Positions 1 to 7,641 of a stretch of 64,000 nt of DNA are shown in pieces. How positions within the stretch are numbered: the stretch's first letter is position 1; every line of letters starts with the position of its first letter. A program made the position numbers and the translations under genes. The DNA lies in contig CAYFOF010000001.1 of NCBI GenBank assembly GCA_964344655.1, positions 62,001 through 126,000 of the forward strand. Direction: 5' to 3'. This stretch comes from JABJPM01 sp964344655 (GTDB lineage Archaea; Nanobdellota; Nanobdellia; SCGC-AAA011-G17; PNOQ01). The notes below the pieces were generated by a model. That model searched no databases. It was not told the DNA's origin and was given only the letters and a program-made list of their open reading frames with translations.

Positions 1-598
1 TTCTTCCTCTCATTGTACCTTTTCCAGCTCTGATTTTTTTATTATCTGCTCTTTCTAATTCGGATGTTAAATTTAATTTTTCTAATAATGCTTTGATTTC
101 TTTTGTTTTATTTATATCTTCTAATTTCTCGACGATTAAAGGTAAATTTTCAGTTGATTTTATTCCTTTATTTTCTAAATATTCTTTTTCAATTGTTGCT
201 GCAATTGCAGAACGAATTGCTTTTTGTCTTTCTTTTTTGTTTAATGATTTTGCGAATATTTTTTCTCCCTTTGGAGGATGAGCTCTTCTTCCACCCATCG
301 TACCAGAAACGATTGCTCCAGTGTAAATGAATTGTGTTCCTCTTCTTAACATAACTTTTCTAGGAATTCTAGACATACTTCTACCGTAACCACCACGGTA
401 TGCTTTTCTTCTTCTTGAAAGTTTTGCAGAATATTCTAAGCCTGCTCGGGGATCTGTTCCGTATTGTTGTCTTTTTCTTGATTGAATAACTAATACAGCC
501 TGTTTTATCAAATCAGGTCTTACTTCTTCAGAGAACTGTTTAGGTAATTCTACTTCTTTTCCTTTTGTTCCTGTTATTGTGTATGTAGTAGCTTTCAT
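1..598 (-). CDS. rpl4: 50S ribosomal protein L4 (uL4), 3' end cut off by the window
   Basis: Structural protein of the large ribosomal subunit. I translated the minus strand by hand from the ATG at 596-598; it reads without stops to the window edge (about 199 codons of the usual 250-280 for archaeal L4). The N-terminus MKATTYTITG and the basic loop region with RKAYRGGYGRSMSR and GGRRAHPPKGEK are typical of the archaeal/eukaryotic L4 family; the loop is the part that reaches into the peptide exit tunnel. The start overlaps the L3 stop by 4 bp (ATGA), so translation is probably coupled. The C-terminal part is missing only because the window ends. Confidence 0.95.
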   Translation of the reverse strand, partial: MKATTYTITGTKGKEVELPKQFSEEVRPDLIKQAVLVIQSRKRQQYGTDPRAGLEYSAKLSRRRKAYRGGYGRSMSRIPRKVMLRRGTQFIYTGAIVSGTMGGRRAHPPKGEKIFAKSLNKKERQKAIRSAIAATIEKEYLENKGIKSTENLPLIVEKLEDINKTKEIKALLEKLNLTSELERADNKKIRAGKGTMRGR

Positions 599-1539
599 TG
601 TTTAGACTCTGTACTTATTGTTTTTATGTCGAGAGGTTTTTCTGATTTTTTATCTCGAATTGTGTTTGAAAATATTATTAATCTTTTTGCAGGTCCAGCA
701 ACTGAGCCTTTTATTAGAATGTATTTGTTTTTTACAAGGCCGTATTGTTTGATTCCGCCTTTTTGGTTTACTTCTTCTGGGTTTTCTCCAACTTTTAATA
801 TTAATTTATTATATTCTGTTCTTTTATGGAATCCATGTTGACCGTGTTGAGGCACTTTCCAAGAAACTTTTCTAGGAGTGAATGCTCCCAAGTTACCAGC
901 AGATCTTCTTTTCTTCTCAGATTTATGAGATTTTAATGAAATTCCGAATCTTTTTACTGGACCAGTAAATCCATGGCCTTTTGTTACAGCGTGAATGTCT
1001 GTGTATTCTCCTGCTGTAAATGTATCTTCTATGTTAATTTCTTTTTCTAATAATGATTTTGCGTATTCTAGATCTCCACCAATTGGTATTTCAAATATTT
1101 CTGGTTTTTTCTTTCCAATACCAGTTAAATTTGGTTGAGTGTAAACAACTAATTTTAAGAAGTCATATTCTTTTGGAATTTCTTCTTTTGTTTTTTTAGG
1201 AATAGATATTTTTTTTGATAATTCTTTGTTAAGGTTTTTTGAGAAAATTTGTGTGATTGCTTTTGAACCATAAGCTGTGTTTTTATAGAATCGTAAAGAA
1301 AGAGGTTTTAGTGGTGGGCACTCGATAATCGTCACGGGAGTTGTTGTGATAATCTCAGTGCCTTTCTTCCCTGGTTTAGAATCTTGAATGTGAGTCATTC
1401 CAACTTTATAACCAGCGAAAGCTAATGGTTTATTATTAGTATTATTTATCCAGGATTTAATATTGGCATAAATTCTTTGAGCCCTCACTCTAGGCCAAAA
1501 CTGCAAACTTCCTGATCGTGGTTGGTGTCTCTTCGCCAT
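595..1539 (-). CDS. rpl3: 50S ribosomal protein L3 (uL3)
   Basis: Large-subunit ribosomal protein that binds near the 3' end of 23S rRNA and the peptidyl transferase centre. The 314-residue product begins MAKRHQPRSGSLQFWPR, the archaeal/eukaryotic L3 signature start, and carries the conserved VTKGHGFTGPVKRFG and RRSAGNLGAFTPRKVSWKVP segments that contact rRNA. It is the first gene of the classical L3-L4-L23-L2 operon, and L4 follows with a 4-bp overlap. A TATA box about 25-30 bp upstream of the ATG indicates a nearly leaderless operon start. Slightly shorter than many archaeal L3 proteins (about 330-360), in keeping with a reduced genome. Confidence 0.96.
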   Translation of the reverse strand: MAKRHQPRSGSLQFWPRVRAQRIYANIKSWINNTNNKPLAFAGYKVGMTHIQDSKPGKKGTEIITTTPVTIIECPPLKPLSLRFYKNTAYGSKAITQIFSKNLNKELSKKISIPKKTKEEIPKEYDFLKLVVYTQPNLTGIGKKKPEIFEIPIGGDLEYAKSLLEKEINIEDTFTAGEYTDIHAVTKGHGFTGPVKRFGISLKSHKSEKKRRSAGNLGAFTPRKVSWKVPQHGQHGFHKRTEYNKLILKVGENPEEVNQKGGIKQYGLVKNKYILIKGSVAGPAKRLIIFSNTIRDKKSEKPLDIKTISTESKQ

Positions 1540-1563
1540 GTTTCTTTTTGGGAACTTGTCGTG

Positions 1564-1571
1564 TTTATAAA
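1564..1571 (-). promoter_or_regulatory. TATA box of the L3-L4 ribosomal operon
   Basis: On the minus strand the sequence GATTTATAAAC lies with its TTTATAAA core 25-32 bp before the L3 ATG, the right distance for a transcript starting at or just before the start codon. A second TTTATAAA core sits at 1637-1644 and could serve either strand. Between the two lie the inverted repeats ATCAG-N4-CTGAT (1582-1595) and ATAATC-N13-GATTAT (1594-1618). Confidence 0.6.
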
Positions 1572-1659
1572 TCTTTCTAGAATCAGCGGTCTGATAATCG
1601 CGTACAGTAGGGGATTATAACGGGAGAATTGTTAGTTTATAAATGTTTTTGTTAAGGAA

Positions 1660-1740
1660 AAATGTAGGAAGACCTAGTGTCCTTTCATCATTCAATAGGT
1701 GAAACCACACCAAAAGTAGAAAGGTTTCCGCGGGCCTTCC
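1660..1740 (-). ncRNA. candidate H/ACA-type guide RNA
   Basis: Read on the minus strand, the 5' end GGAAGGCC (1740-1733) pairs with GGTCTTCC (1674-1667) as an 8-bp lower stem containing one G-U pair. An upper stem CCTTTC/GAAAGG (1724-1719 with 1686-1681) and an apical GGTG/CACC hairpin follow. The two stems are separated by single-stranded arms (CGCGGAAA and ACACTA) that would form the guide pocket. ACA (1665-1663) follows the lower stem by one base, leaving 15 nt from the upper stem to the ACA, the spacing known for archaeal H/ACA RNAs that direct rRNA pseudouridylation. A TATA-like TTTTTAAAG at about 1763-1771 is correctly placed for a start at 1740. The opposite strand gives an A-C mismatch and no ACA at the right distance. 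I did not find a clear K-turn and did not assign a target. Confidence 0.5.
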
Positions 1741-1771
1741 AGTAAAATCATAAAAACTTAGACTTTAAAAA

Positions 1772-1996
1772 TTATTCGTGTTTTCCAGCTAGCCAGTTAA
1801 AGAATTCTATTCCTACTAAAATTAAGACTAACCAAATAAATGAATTAAGTAATAATCTTAGAAATAATAATGCACTTAATAATAAGAGTAAGAATATCCA
1901 GCTTTTTTTGAAGATATTTGGCCAAGTAAACTTGTTTTTCTTAGATATTTCAGATAACATCCAATCTAAGTAGTTTTTTATTGCAAATTTAGACAT
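1772..1996 (-). CDS. small membrane protein of unknown family
   Basis: A 74-residue product with a charged N-terminal third (residues 1-30, Lys/Trp-rich) and a long hydrophobic stretch from about 31 to 68, rich in Leu, Ile and Phe, that could form two close transmembrane helices or a hairpin. The tail is short and polar (GKHE). A TATA-like TTATATTC lies about 25 bp before the ATG, consistent with a leaderless message. No recognisable domain. The gene stands between the divergent dockerin-like protein gene and the candidate guide RNA, whose promoter touches its 3' end. Confidence 0.6.
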   Translation of the reverse strand: MSKFAIKNYLDWMLSEISKKNKFTWPNIFKKSWIFLLLLLSALLFLRLLLNSFIWLVLILVGIEFFNWLAGKHE

Positions 1997-2080
1997 ATTA
2001 TTACTTTAGAAAGTGAAGAATATAAGTTTTACTGTGAAAAATTGCCATAAATATATACTGAATTGTATATATCGAAAGCT

Positions 2081-2088
2081 TTATATAC
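2081..2088 (+). promoter_or_regulatory. TATA box of the dockerin-like surface protein gene
   Basis: CGAAAGCTTTATATACTC contains a purine-rich BRE-like element followed by TTATATAC, 25-32 bp before the ATG at 2113. The predicted start would leave almost no leader. Confidence 0.6.
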
Positions 2089-2112
2089 TCTATACTACTG
2101 TTAGGTAGTACA

Positions 2113-3552
2113 ATGAAACAAACAAAATTCACTAAAATTATAGCATTATTTGCAATTTTCTTAATCTTATTAAATTCAGTTTCTGCGTTAAAGATAGAAA
2201 CAAGTCAACCAAATGACGCAAAACAAGGAAATAATGTTTATTTTGACGTAGGAATTGCATTATCAAGAGAAGAGATGATACAATTGACAAATGAAGATAT
2301 TTTTATTAGACATACTAAATTAACTATTACAGGTCCAAATGGATTTGATAAAACATGTTTAATAAAAGAAGGACACTTAATAGATTGTGATTTAGATCTT
2401 GAAGTAAAAGAAATTAGATCACCAACTACTGGTTCTCAAGAGAGTAATGATATTATTTATCAATTTTCTTGGAATACTCCAAATGGCATTGCAACAGGAA
2501 CATATAATGTAAACTTAGAATTATATTTAGCAGAAGCAATTGATGCTCAATATTCTTACTGTGATATGTTAGTTGGAAGATACCAAGCATTAGTAAATTT
2601 CGATTCTACTACACTATTTGATTCAGATTTAGATTTGAATGAAGATGGTTTAATTAATTTAGAAGATTTAGTTGTTTTCCAAGACAATCCATTGTATAGA
2701 CAAGATGGAGAATTATTTGGAAGATTTGAAGGATATTTTATGTTGATTAAAGAATACAATTCATATAATCCATTATTGGATTTAAATGGTGATGGAATAA
2801 TTAACTTATCTGACATAGTATTGCTAGCTCAAGAATTAGAAAATAAGAAACTAGATTTGAATGGCGATGGTGTTGAAGATCTTTCAGATATTATATTACT
2901 TTCACAACATTTCAAAGAAGGTAACTTAGAGTTAGATTGGAATGAGGATGGTATTGTAGACCTTAGTGATGTTGTATTGGTTGTTCAGTACGTTGAAAGT
3001 GGAAATTTAGAATTTGATTTGAATCAAGATGGAGTTTTTGATTTAAGTGATGTTATAATTATTTCACAAAGTTTGAATCCTAATTTTACAACTGAATATG
3101 AAAAGTCATTAGATTTAACTGGAGATGAGATTTTAAATCTTTCAGATCTTGCTGTATTGGCTCAAAATATTCAAGGTTCATTTGAACCAGAAGATTTGAA
3201 TGGTGATGGCGTAATTGATTTAACAGAAACTATCATTGCTGCAGGAAATGCTAAGAATGAAGAATGGTGTGCAATGCAGTTAGAAAAGATAGATGGTCGT
3301 GTTGAATTATTTAACGCAGATGAAAAATCTTTTGAAATAACTAAAAGATCTACAGGCGGAAATTCTGGTGGAAACAGCAGAAATTATGAAGATGAATTTG
3401 TAGATTATGATTCAGGTGAAGAGTATGAAGGAACTTATACCCCAGAAAATGAATCAGGTTATAAAATGAATAGCATATGGATGTTAATCTTCTATGTACT
3501 TGCAATAATTGTTGCAATATTCATTATAGTTAAAGTTGTAAAAAAACTTTAA
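2113..3552 (+). CDS. membrane-anchored surface protein with seven dockerin/EF-hand-type repeats
   Basis: The 479-residue protein has a signal peptide (residues 1-25, cleavage likely after SVSA), a beta-rich N-terminal domain (26-165), then seven calcium-loop repeats of the form D-L-N-x-D-G-x-x-[DN]-L-x-D (first residues near 174, 223, 248, 275, 302, 334 and 361), an acidic Gly/Ser/Asn linker (410-450) and a C-terminal transmembrane helix (454-476) with a Lys tail. Each repeat pairs a DxNxDG Ca2+ loop with a helix such as LSDIVLLAQ, as in dockerin type I modules. Dockerins bind cohesins in bacterial and some archaeal surface complexes; here the long array suggests a calcium-stabilised stalk or adhesin. 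No cohesin is seen in the window. The sixth repeat (LTGDEILN) is degenerate in the loop. Confidence 0.8.
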   Translation: MKQTKFTKIIALFAIFLILLNSVSALKIETSQPNDAKQGNNVYFDVGIALSREEMIQLTNEDIFIRHTKLTITGPNGFDKTCLIKEGHLIDCDLDLEVKEIRSPTTGSQESNDIIYQFSWNTPNGIATGTYNVNLELYLAEAIDAQYSYCDMLVGRYQALVNFDSTTLFDSDLDLNEDGLINLEDLVVFQDNPLYRQDGELFGRFEGYFMLIKEYNSYNPLLDLNGDGIINLSDIVLLAQELENKKLDLNGDGVEDLSDIILLSQHFKEGNLELDWNEDGIVDLSDVVLVVQYVESGNLEFDLNQDGVFDLSDVIIISQSLNPNFTTEYEKSLDLTGDEILNLSDLAVLAQNIQGSFEPEDLNGDGVIDLTETIIAAGNAKNEEWCAMQLEKIDGRVELFNADEKSFEITKRSTGGNSGGNSRNYEDEFVDYDSGEEYEGTYTPENESGYKMNSIWMLIFYVLAIIVAIFIIVKVVKKL

Positions 3553-3563
3553 TTTTTTTCTTT

Positions 3564-3872
3564 TTAACATATTACTTGCATAGGGAAGGATTCTGTAAAG
3601 TCACAATCGAATGAGCTACATCTTTGACAAGGATCTCCGTAAAAACATATTGGTTCTGATTCATCTTCAAATTTGTAACAATTAGATTCTTCAGGACAAT
3701 TATTTGTATAATCGCAAGTTAATATTTCTGGACATTGTTTAAACTCACAATTATTGTTGTGGTCTCTTGCAACGTAACTTCCATCGGGACACATTTTAGC
3801 GTCTTCAGTGCAAGCAATTGGGACAGTACAAGAAGAAATTAAAATTGTTAATAGAATTAGTAATAATTTCAT
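3564..3872 (-). CDS. small cysteine-rich lipoprotein
   Basis: 102 residues. A hydrophobic signal segment ends in the lipobox-like LISSC, with Cys15 as probable lipid-anchored residue. The mature part contains more than a dozen cysteines, including CTEDAKMCPDGSYVARD, a short pattern common in DPANN exported proteins, so it is probably disulfide-rich outside the cell. It overlaps the upstream 174-residue membrane protein gene by 4 bp, hence one operon. A DsbA-like oxidoreductase is encoded 3 kb away and could form its disulfides (inference). Function unknown. Confidence 0.65.
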   Translation of the reverse strand: MKLLLILLTILISSCTVPIACTEDAKMCPDGSYVARDHNNNCEFKQCPEILTCDYTNNCPEESNCYKFEDESEPICFYGDPCQRCSSFDCDFTESFPMQVIC

Positions 3873-4393
3873 TTTTCTATTTTTTTATAACCAATCCACA
3901 TTATTATGATTAACTCTATTAATATTACCAAAGCTCTCCATAATTTACTTAGATCTGGAAATGCACGTATTGTTGCATAGAATAAAACAATTAATCCTGC
4001 AAACATTAATCCGGCACCCATATAATCAGTTTTGAAATATAATCCTAAAATAACTAACAGTAATCCAATTGGAGCTAAAATGAAAAATAAGTTTCTATTG
4101 TATTTTTCTTCTGCCTCATTATGCTCTTTACTACAATAATCACATTCTTTAAATTCTGCACAGCCTTCGTTATCTAATCCTAATTTTGGATTTCCTCCAT
4201 CTTCTAGACAAGCTTCATATCCTGGACCGTAATTAAAATCACATCCTTCTGCAGACTTTGGAGGGAAAGAAATTTCTCTTCCACAGTAATCTTCGTAGTT
4301 TGGGGAAGAATAAAGTGCGTCAACAAATAGACCTACAAATAAAGGAAGTAGTATTGTTATCCCTAAAATCATTGCTAATTTCTTTGGATCCAT
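3869..4393 (-). CDS. membrane protein with an extracytoplasmic cysteine-rich loop
   Basis: 174 residues: one N-terminal transmembrane helix (about 6-28), a Cys-rich hydrophilic loop of about 70 residues (YCGREISFPP, GCDFNYGPGYEACLEDGGNP, ECDYC), then three transmembrane segments (about 103-122, 126-146 and 150-168). The loop cysteines resemble those of the downstream lipoprotein, with which it shares a 4-bp overlap. A TATA-like TTTATAAA at about 4411-4419 precedes the ATG by 20-25 bp. No family recognised; a two-gene envelope operon is the best description. Confidence 0.6.
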   Translation of the reverse strand: MDPKKLAMILGITILLPLFVGLFVDALYSSPNYEDYCGREISFPPKSAEGCDFNYGPGYEACLEDGGNPKLGLDNEGCAEFKECDYCSKEHNEAEEKYNRNLFFILAPIGLLLVILGLYFKTDYMGAGLMFAGLIVLFYATIRAFPDLSKLWRALVILIELIIIMWIGYKKIEK

Positions 4394-4433
4394 AATTGAA
4401 TATTATTCTGTTTATTTATAAAATTTGGGGTGT

Positions 4434-4448
4434 GGCCCCAAAGGGGCC
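4434..4448. repeat. perfect GC-rich hairpin GGCCCC-AAA-GGGGCC
   Basis: A 6-bp all-GC inverted repeat with a 3-nt loop, conspicuous in an otherwise AT-rich gap (4394-4528). It lies just upstream of the promoter of the 174-residue membrane protein and downstream of the 99-residue gene's 3' end, so it might act as a terminator-like or insulating hairpin. There is no U-run immediately after it on either strand. Confidence 0.4.
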
Positions 4449-4528
4449 TAAAAATATTATACAGAGGTATTAATTTATTGCATATATTTGTTTATAAATA
4501 AAGTGAAAAAAAGATATAGAAGTTAGTT

Positions 4529-4828
4529 CTATAAATTTAATTGTATTGTGTAGCTTTCTGGTAAGAACTTTGCTACAAATTCCTCTGCGTTTGCTTTTGC
4601 TTGTTCTAATAATTCAGAGGTAATATCTGTTATTGTTTCTGTAACCAAGTAAGTGATATCTCCCACTGGTCTAGTCTCTTCTCTAACCTTTTCCCTTTCT
4701 ATTGGGTGAATTCCTACGTATGCTTTTTTAAATTTTAATGTGTATTCTAATGTCATAAATTTAGGAATAGATATTTGATTTATAATTCTTATGTTATTTC
4801 TTTCTAAATGATTTTGAAATGGATTCAT
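4529..4828 (-). CDS. hypothetical protein paired with the Zot-like ATPase
   Basis: The 99-residue product is predicted to be mixed alpha/beta with no recognisable domain. From the ATG at 4828 it overlaps the upstream ATPase gene by 35 bp; an internal ATG (residue 25, 4754-4756) would remove the overlap and give a 75-residue protein beginning MTLEYTLKFKK, so the start is uncertain. The close pairing suggests it is made with the ATPase and may act with it. No membrane segment. Confidence 0.5.
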   Translation of the reverse strand: MNPFQNHLERNNIRIINQISIPKFMTLEYTLKFKKAYVGIHPIEREKVREETRPVGDITYLVTETITDITSELLEQAKANAEEFVAKFLPESYTIQLNL

Positions 4829-5507
4829 TCCAGAATTCTGGCAGTCCAGATTTTATTAGTCCTTCAAATTCATCAGAAATTACGTAGAAATGCTCTTTTT
4901 TGTTTTCAATTGTAGAAAAAGAATCTCCAACTTTGTTAAACATATCCTGTAGTGCTTTTCTTTCGAATCTTGTTTGTAATAAAGAAGGTTCTTTGAATAG
5001 TAAAATATCACAAAGTCTTAGTACATTTAAATCTAGCATTGCAGAGTTTTGAGTTATGAATATTAATGAAAGGTTTTTGTGTCGGGCTATTGCTAATAAT
5101 TCAGCTAAATCTTTGTTTGATTGTTTCATAGAAGATCTTGAAGAGAATGAAATTCCGGCTTCATCTATTAAGACTAAAGAATTGTTTGGGATTTCAGAAA
5201 TATCATCTACGTTTTGTACCCAGTAAGGTATTTTTGAATTATTAAATCCTATGACAAAAATATTTTTATTTAGTATTGCAGCAGTTTCAACTAGTTTCAT
5301 TCCTAGTGCGGTTTTTCCTGCACCTCTTCTTCCGATTATTAGCATTATTAGAGAATGATTTTTGAATTGTGTAATGAAATCTTCAAAATTTCCATTTTTT
5401 ATTTGACTTACTTCAAAATTAGATAAGGCAGAATTAAATCTATCTTTTTCGGTTATTCTTTGTTTTTCCTCTTTTTGTTTTTTATATTTTTTAAATATAT
5501 TCAACAT
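4794..5507 (-). CDS. P-loop ATPase, Zot/packaging-ATPase-like
   Basis: 237 residues. Walker A is GRRGAGKTAL (about 58-67) and Walker B is NSLVLIDEAG (about 108-117), followed by a sensor-like LIFITQNSA segment. The order and the DEAG box resemble the zonular occludens toxin (Zot) domain and related viral or plasmid packaging/secretion ATPases of the FtsK-HerA class. A basic N-terminus (KKYKKQKEEKQR) precedes the ATPase core. No transmembrane segment is evident, unlike true Zot. Role is inferred only: DNA or protein translocation, perhaps of mobile-element origin. Confidence 0.6.
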   Translation of the reverse strand: MLNIFKKYKKQKEEKQRITEKDRFNSALSNFEVSQIKNGNFEDFITQFKNHSLIMLIIGRRGAGKTALGMKLVETAAILNKNIFVIGFNNSKIPYWVQNVDDISEIPNNSLVLIDEAGISFSSRSSMKQSNKDLAELLAIARHKNLSLIFITQNSAMLDLNVLRLCDILLFKEPSLLQTRFERKALQDMFNKVGDSFSTIENKKEHFYVISDEFEGLIKSGLPEFWNESISKSFRKK

Positions 5508-5549
5508 TAGAGTAATTATAAAAAAGAAATATAAAAGTATTTTGTAGTT

Positions 5550-5873
5550 CTATAACTCTATTTTCTTCGCATAGTCTCCAAGTACTGGTATGAATTTCTT
5601 TTCACCAGATAGAGCGTATGTCCAGTTGTATATCCAGGCAACAAATACTAATACTCTCAGACCTAAAGCAATTATCCATCCAAGTACTGGAATCCATCCA
5701 ACAATTGCTAGTACTGCTGAAACAATAACTGCGAATATGAATACAACTAAAGTTTGTTTTGCATAGTGCATTACATATTTATCTTTCTTCCACGCTAAAA
5801 GTGCAATTATAAATCCAATTATACTGAAGAAAGCAGTTATGAAAGCATTTGTTTTTGATTGTTTCTTAACCAT
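5550..5873 (-). CDS. DUF4870/Tic20-like small membrane protein
   Basis: 107 residues with three to four hydrophobic helices (about 10-27, 38-60, 62-82 and 84-88). The order fits the DUF4870-type family: a helix ending ALLAWKKDKYVMHYAKQTL, a Gly/Pro turn GWIPVLGWII, then a final WIYNWTYALSGEKKF segment. These proteins are widespread inner-membrane proteins of unknown function. Basic tails on both ends. It is monocistronic or first of the short minus-strand run. Confidence 0.65.
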   Translation of the reverse strand: MVKKQSKTNAFITAFFSIIGFIIALLAWKKDKYVMHYAKQTLVVFIFAVIVSAVLAIVGWIPVLGWIIALGLRVLVFVAWIYNWTYALSGEKKFIPVLGDYAKKIEL

Positions 5874-5945
5874 GATTAGAATTTATTTTGTTTTTATTTA
5901 AATCTTTTGAAAAAAATAGTGTGGATAATTGTAATCTTGATTGGT

Positions 5946-6605
5946 TTATCCAGTCTTGCTTACCCCGAAAGCATAACCGTTTATATCGCCACCGAAATGG
6001 ACGCCACTGACAACAAGCCTGTAGAGGAAGCCCTCGTCGGAACTCAACCTGGAAACTCTTGTAGTTGGTCGATCAACTGATTTGAAACTCCATAAGTATG
6101 GGATTTTTTTATGTTTGCCAGCAACTTCAGCTAATTTATCTGCTCCTTCTTCTCCTGCTAACGCAACCAGGTATGGATTTTTAGCAAGTTCTGAAGCAGA
6201 CATATTTTTTGTTTCATAACCAAATGGAACAAATCTTACTGTTTCATCGTCAGCTTCTAATTTAGCAACTAATTCAGATTCGTCCATTACAACTCTTCCA
6301 TCTCTAATTTCTGGGTTATCTTGAATATAAACTCCTTTGTTTGGTATGTATAAATTACCAGTAAATCCCCACAAGCAAGCATCTTTCATTATTTTCTTGA
6401 TTCCTTGAGAATATTTGTTGTCATCTGAATTAAAAGCTTCGTGAACTAGTGAAGCAGTTTGAGACATTGTTGGAGTTTGCAAACCCTCTTCTTGTATTAA
6501 ATCTTTAACATCCCTGTATTCTCCTATGTAAGGAGGATGTAAAAATGTTAAATCAATTCCTTCATGTTCAACTGTAAGTTCTGTTCTTCTTTCGTTGATT
6601 CTCAT
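5946..6605 (-). CDS. conserved-looking hypothetical protein with a GC-rich 3' end
   Basis: 219 residues, soluble, no signal peptide. The product begins MRINERRTELTVEHEGIDLTFLHPP and ends DEGFLYRLVVSGVHFGGDINGYAFG. I do not recognise a family. The C-terminal coding part (roughly 5949-6070) uses markedly more G and C, for example the segment encoding DRPTTRVSRLSSDEGFLYR, than the rest of the gene, which has the usual AT bias. This could mean a recently acquired or recombined 3' end, or selection on the C-terminal sequence. Confidence 0.6.
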   Translation of the reverse strand: MRINERRTELTVEHEGIDLTFLHPPYIGEYRDVKDLIQEEGLQTPTMSQTASLVHEAFNSDDNKYSQGIKKIMKDACLWGFTGNLYIPNKGVYIQDNPEIRDGRVVMDESELVAKLEADDETVRFVPFGYETKNMSASELAKNPYLVALAGEEGADKLAEVAGKHKKIPYLWSFKSVDRPTTRVSRLSSDEGFLYRLVVSGVHFGGDINGYAFGVSKTG

Positions 6606-6662
6606 TATGTTTGGGGAATGCTATTTATTTTATAAAATTACCTATTTGAAAAAAAAGAAAAA

Positions 6663-7316
6663 TTAAGAGGCTAATTCTGCCTCAATTATTTGTTCGAATA
6701 CACTAAACGGTTGTGCACCACTTACTAAGATTCCGTTTACAAAAGTTGCTGGGGTTCCACGTACACCTGCAGCAGATCCATCTCGCATATCTTTTTGTAC
6801 TTCATCATAATATTTTCCAGAATCTAAACATTCATTGAATTCATTTGTGTTTAGACCCATGTTTGATGCATATTGTTTGAATGAACCAACTCCTCCGGTT
6901 ACACCAGATTCAAATAACATGTCGTGCATTTCAAAGTATTTTCCTTGGTCTCCGGCACACTCTGCGGCTTCAGCTGCTTTTTGAGCATTAGCATGGAAAT
7001 TTAGTGGGAAATCTCTGTAAACAAATTTTACTTTTCCTGTTTCAACATATTTTTCTTTTATTTGTTGTAATGCATCTGAATAAAATCTAGCACAGAATGG
7101 ACATTCATAATCACTAAATTCTATTATTGTTACTGGAGCATTTACGTCTCCTAGAAAATCATCATCATCCGCTGAGACTTTAACTTTTGCAGGTTGCCCA
7201 GTTGCTTGTCCTGTTGGCGGACTATTTTGGGATTCAGTATTTGTGTTAGAAATAAAACTAACGATTAGTAGAATAGCTAAAACCCCTATAATTATTTTTA
7301 ATACTTTATTTTCCAT
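6663..7316 (-). CDS. membrane-anchored DsbA-family thiol-disulfide oxidoreductase
   Basis: 217 residues. An N-terminal signal anchor (about 7-23) is followed by a Ser/Thr/Pro/Gly-rich linker and a thioredoxin-fold DsbA/DSBA domain from about 50 to the end. The redox motif is CPFC (Cys72, Cys75) in the context FSDYECPFCARFYSD, and the conserved cis-proline loop is RGTPATFVNG. Proteins of this group oxidise or isomerise disulfides outside the cytoplasm, which fits the several Cys-rich exported proteins encoded nearby. A GGAG sequence lies 11 bases before the ATG. Whether it acts as oxidase, reductase or isomerase cannot be told from the sequence. Confidence 0.88.
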   Translation of the reverse strand: MENKVLKIIIGVLAILLIVSFISNTNTESQNSPPTGQATGQPAKVKVSADDDDFLGDVNAPVTIIEFSDYECPFCARFYSDALQQIKEKYVETGKVKFVYRDFPLNFHANAQKAAEAAECAGDQGKYFEMHDMLFESGVTGGVGSFKQYASNMGLNTNEFNECLDSGKYYDEVQKDMRDGSAAGVRGTPATFVNGILVSGAQPFSVFEQIIEAELAS

Positions 7317-7377
7317 AATTTATCAACTCCTATTTTTGATTTTCAAAATTTTATTTAAAAAGATTAAGGAGGATAAA

Positions 7378-7608
7378 TCATTTTTCGTCTTTGTGTAATG
7401 CTAGAAAGTCATGGTAGAGTGTTAAGAAATTTGTTTTTCTTCCCTGTGGCTCATATTTTTCGTGTATTTCAATCATGTATTTTACGTTTTCCATACTTGG
7501 GAGAATTAAATTTGATTCTCTAAAAAGATCAAATACTTTATCTGGATCACACTCTTCTATTGCAGTTTTATATTGTTCTTGGAGTTCGTCTTCCAAATCA
7601 TCCATCAA
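7378..7608 (-). CDS. small acidic hypothetical protein
   Basis: 76 residues, strongly acidic at the N-terminus (MMDDLEDELQEQYK), predicted mostly helical, no membrane segment or known motif. It follows the 234-residue gene on the same strand with a 33-bp gap and may be co-transcribed. Function unknown. Confidence 0.5.
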   Translation of the reverse strand: MMDDLEDELQEQYKTAIEECDPDKVFDLFRESNLILPSMENVKYMIEIHEKYEPQGRKTNFLTLYHDFLALHKDEK

Positions 7609-7641
7609 GTTATATTAAAAAAATAGTATAAAACTCTTTTG

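Noticed and set aside
1660..1740. Plus-strand reading of the structured RNA, or a tRNA
   Set aside because: The plus strand has an A-C mismatch in the stem and no ACA at 15 nt; there is no T-loop or anticodon arm for a tRNA.
4434..4448. Intrinsic terminator
   Set aside because: Perfect hairpin, but neither strand has a T-run directly after it; listed only as an inverted repeat.
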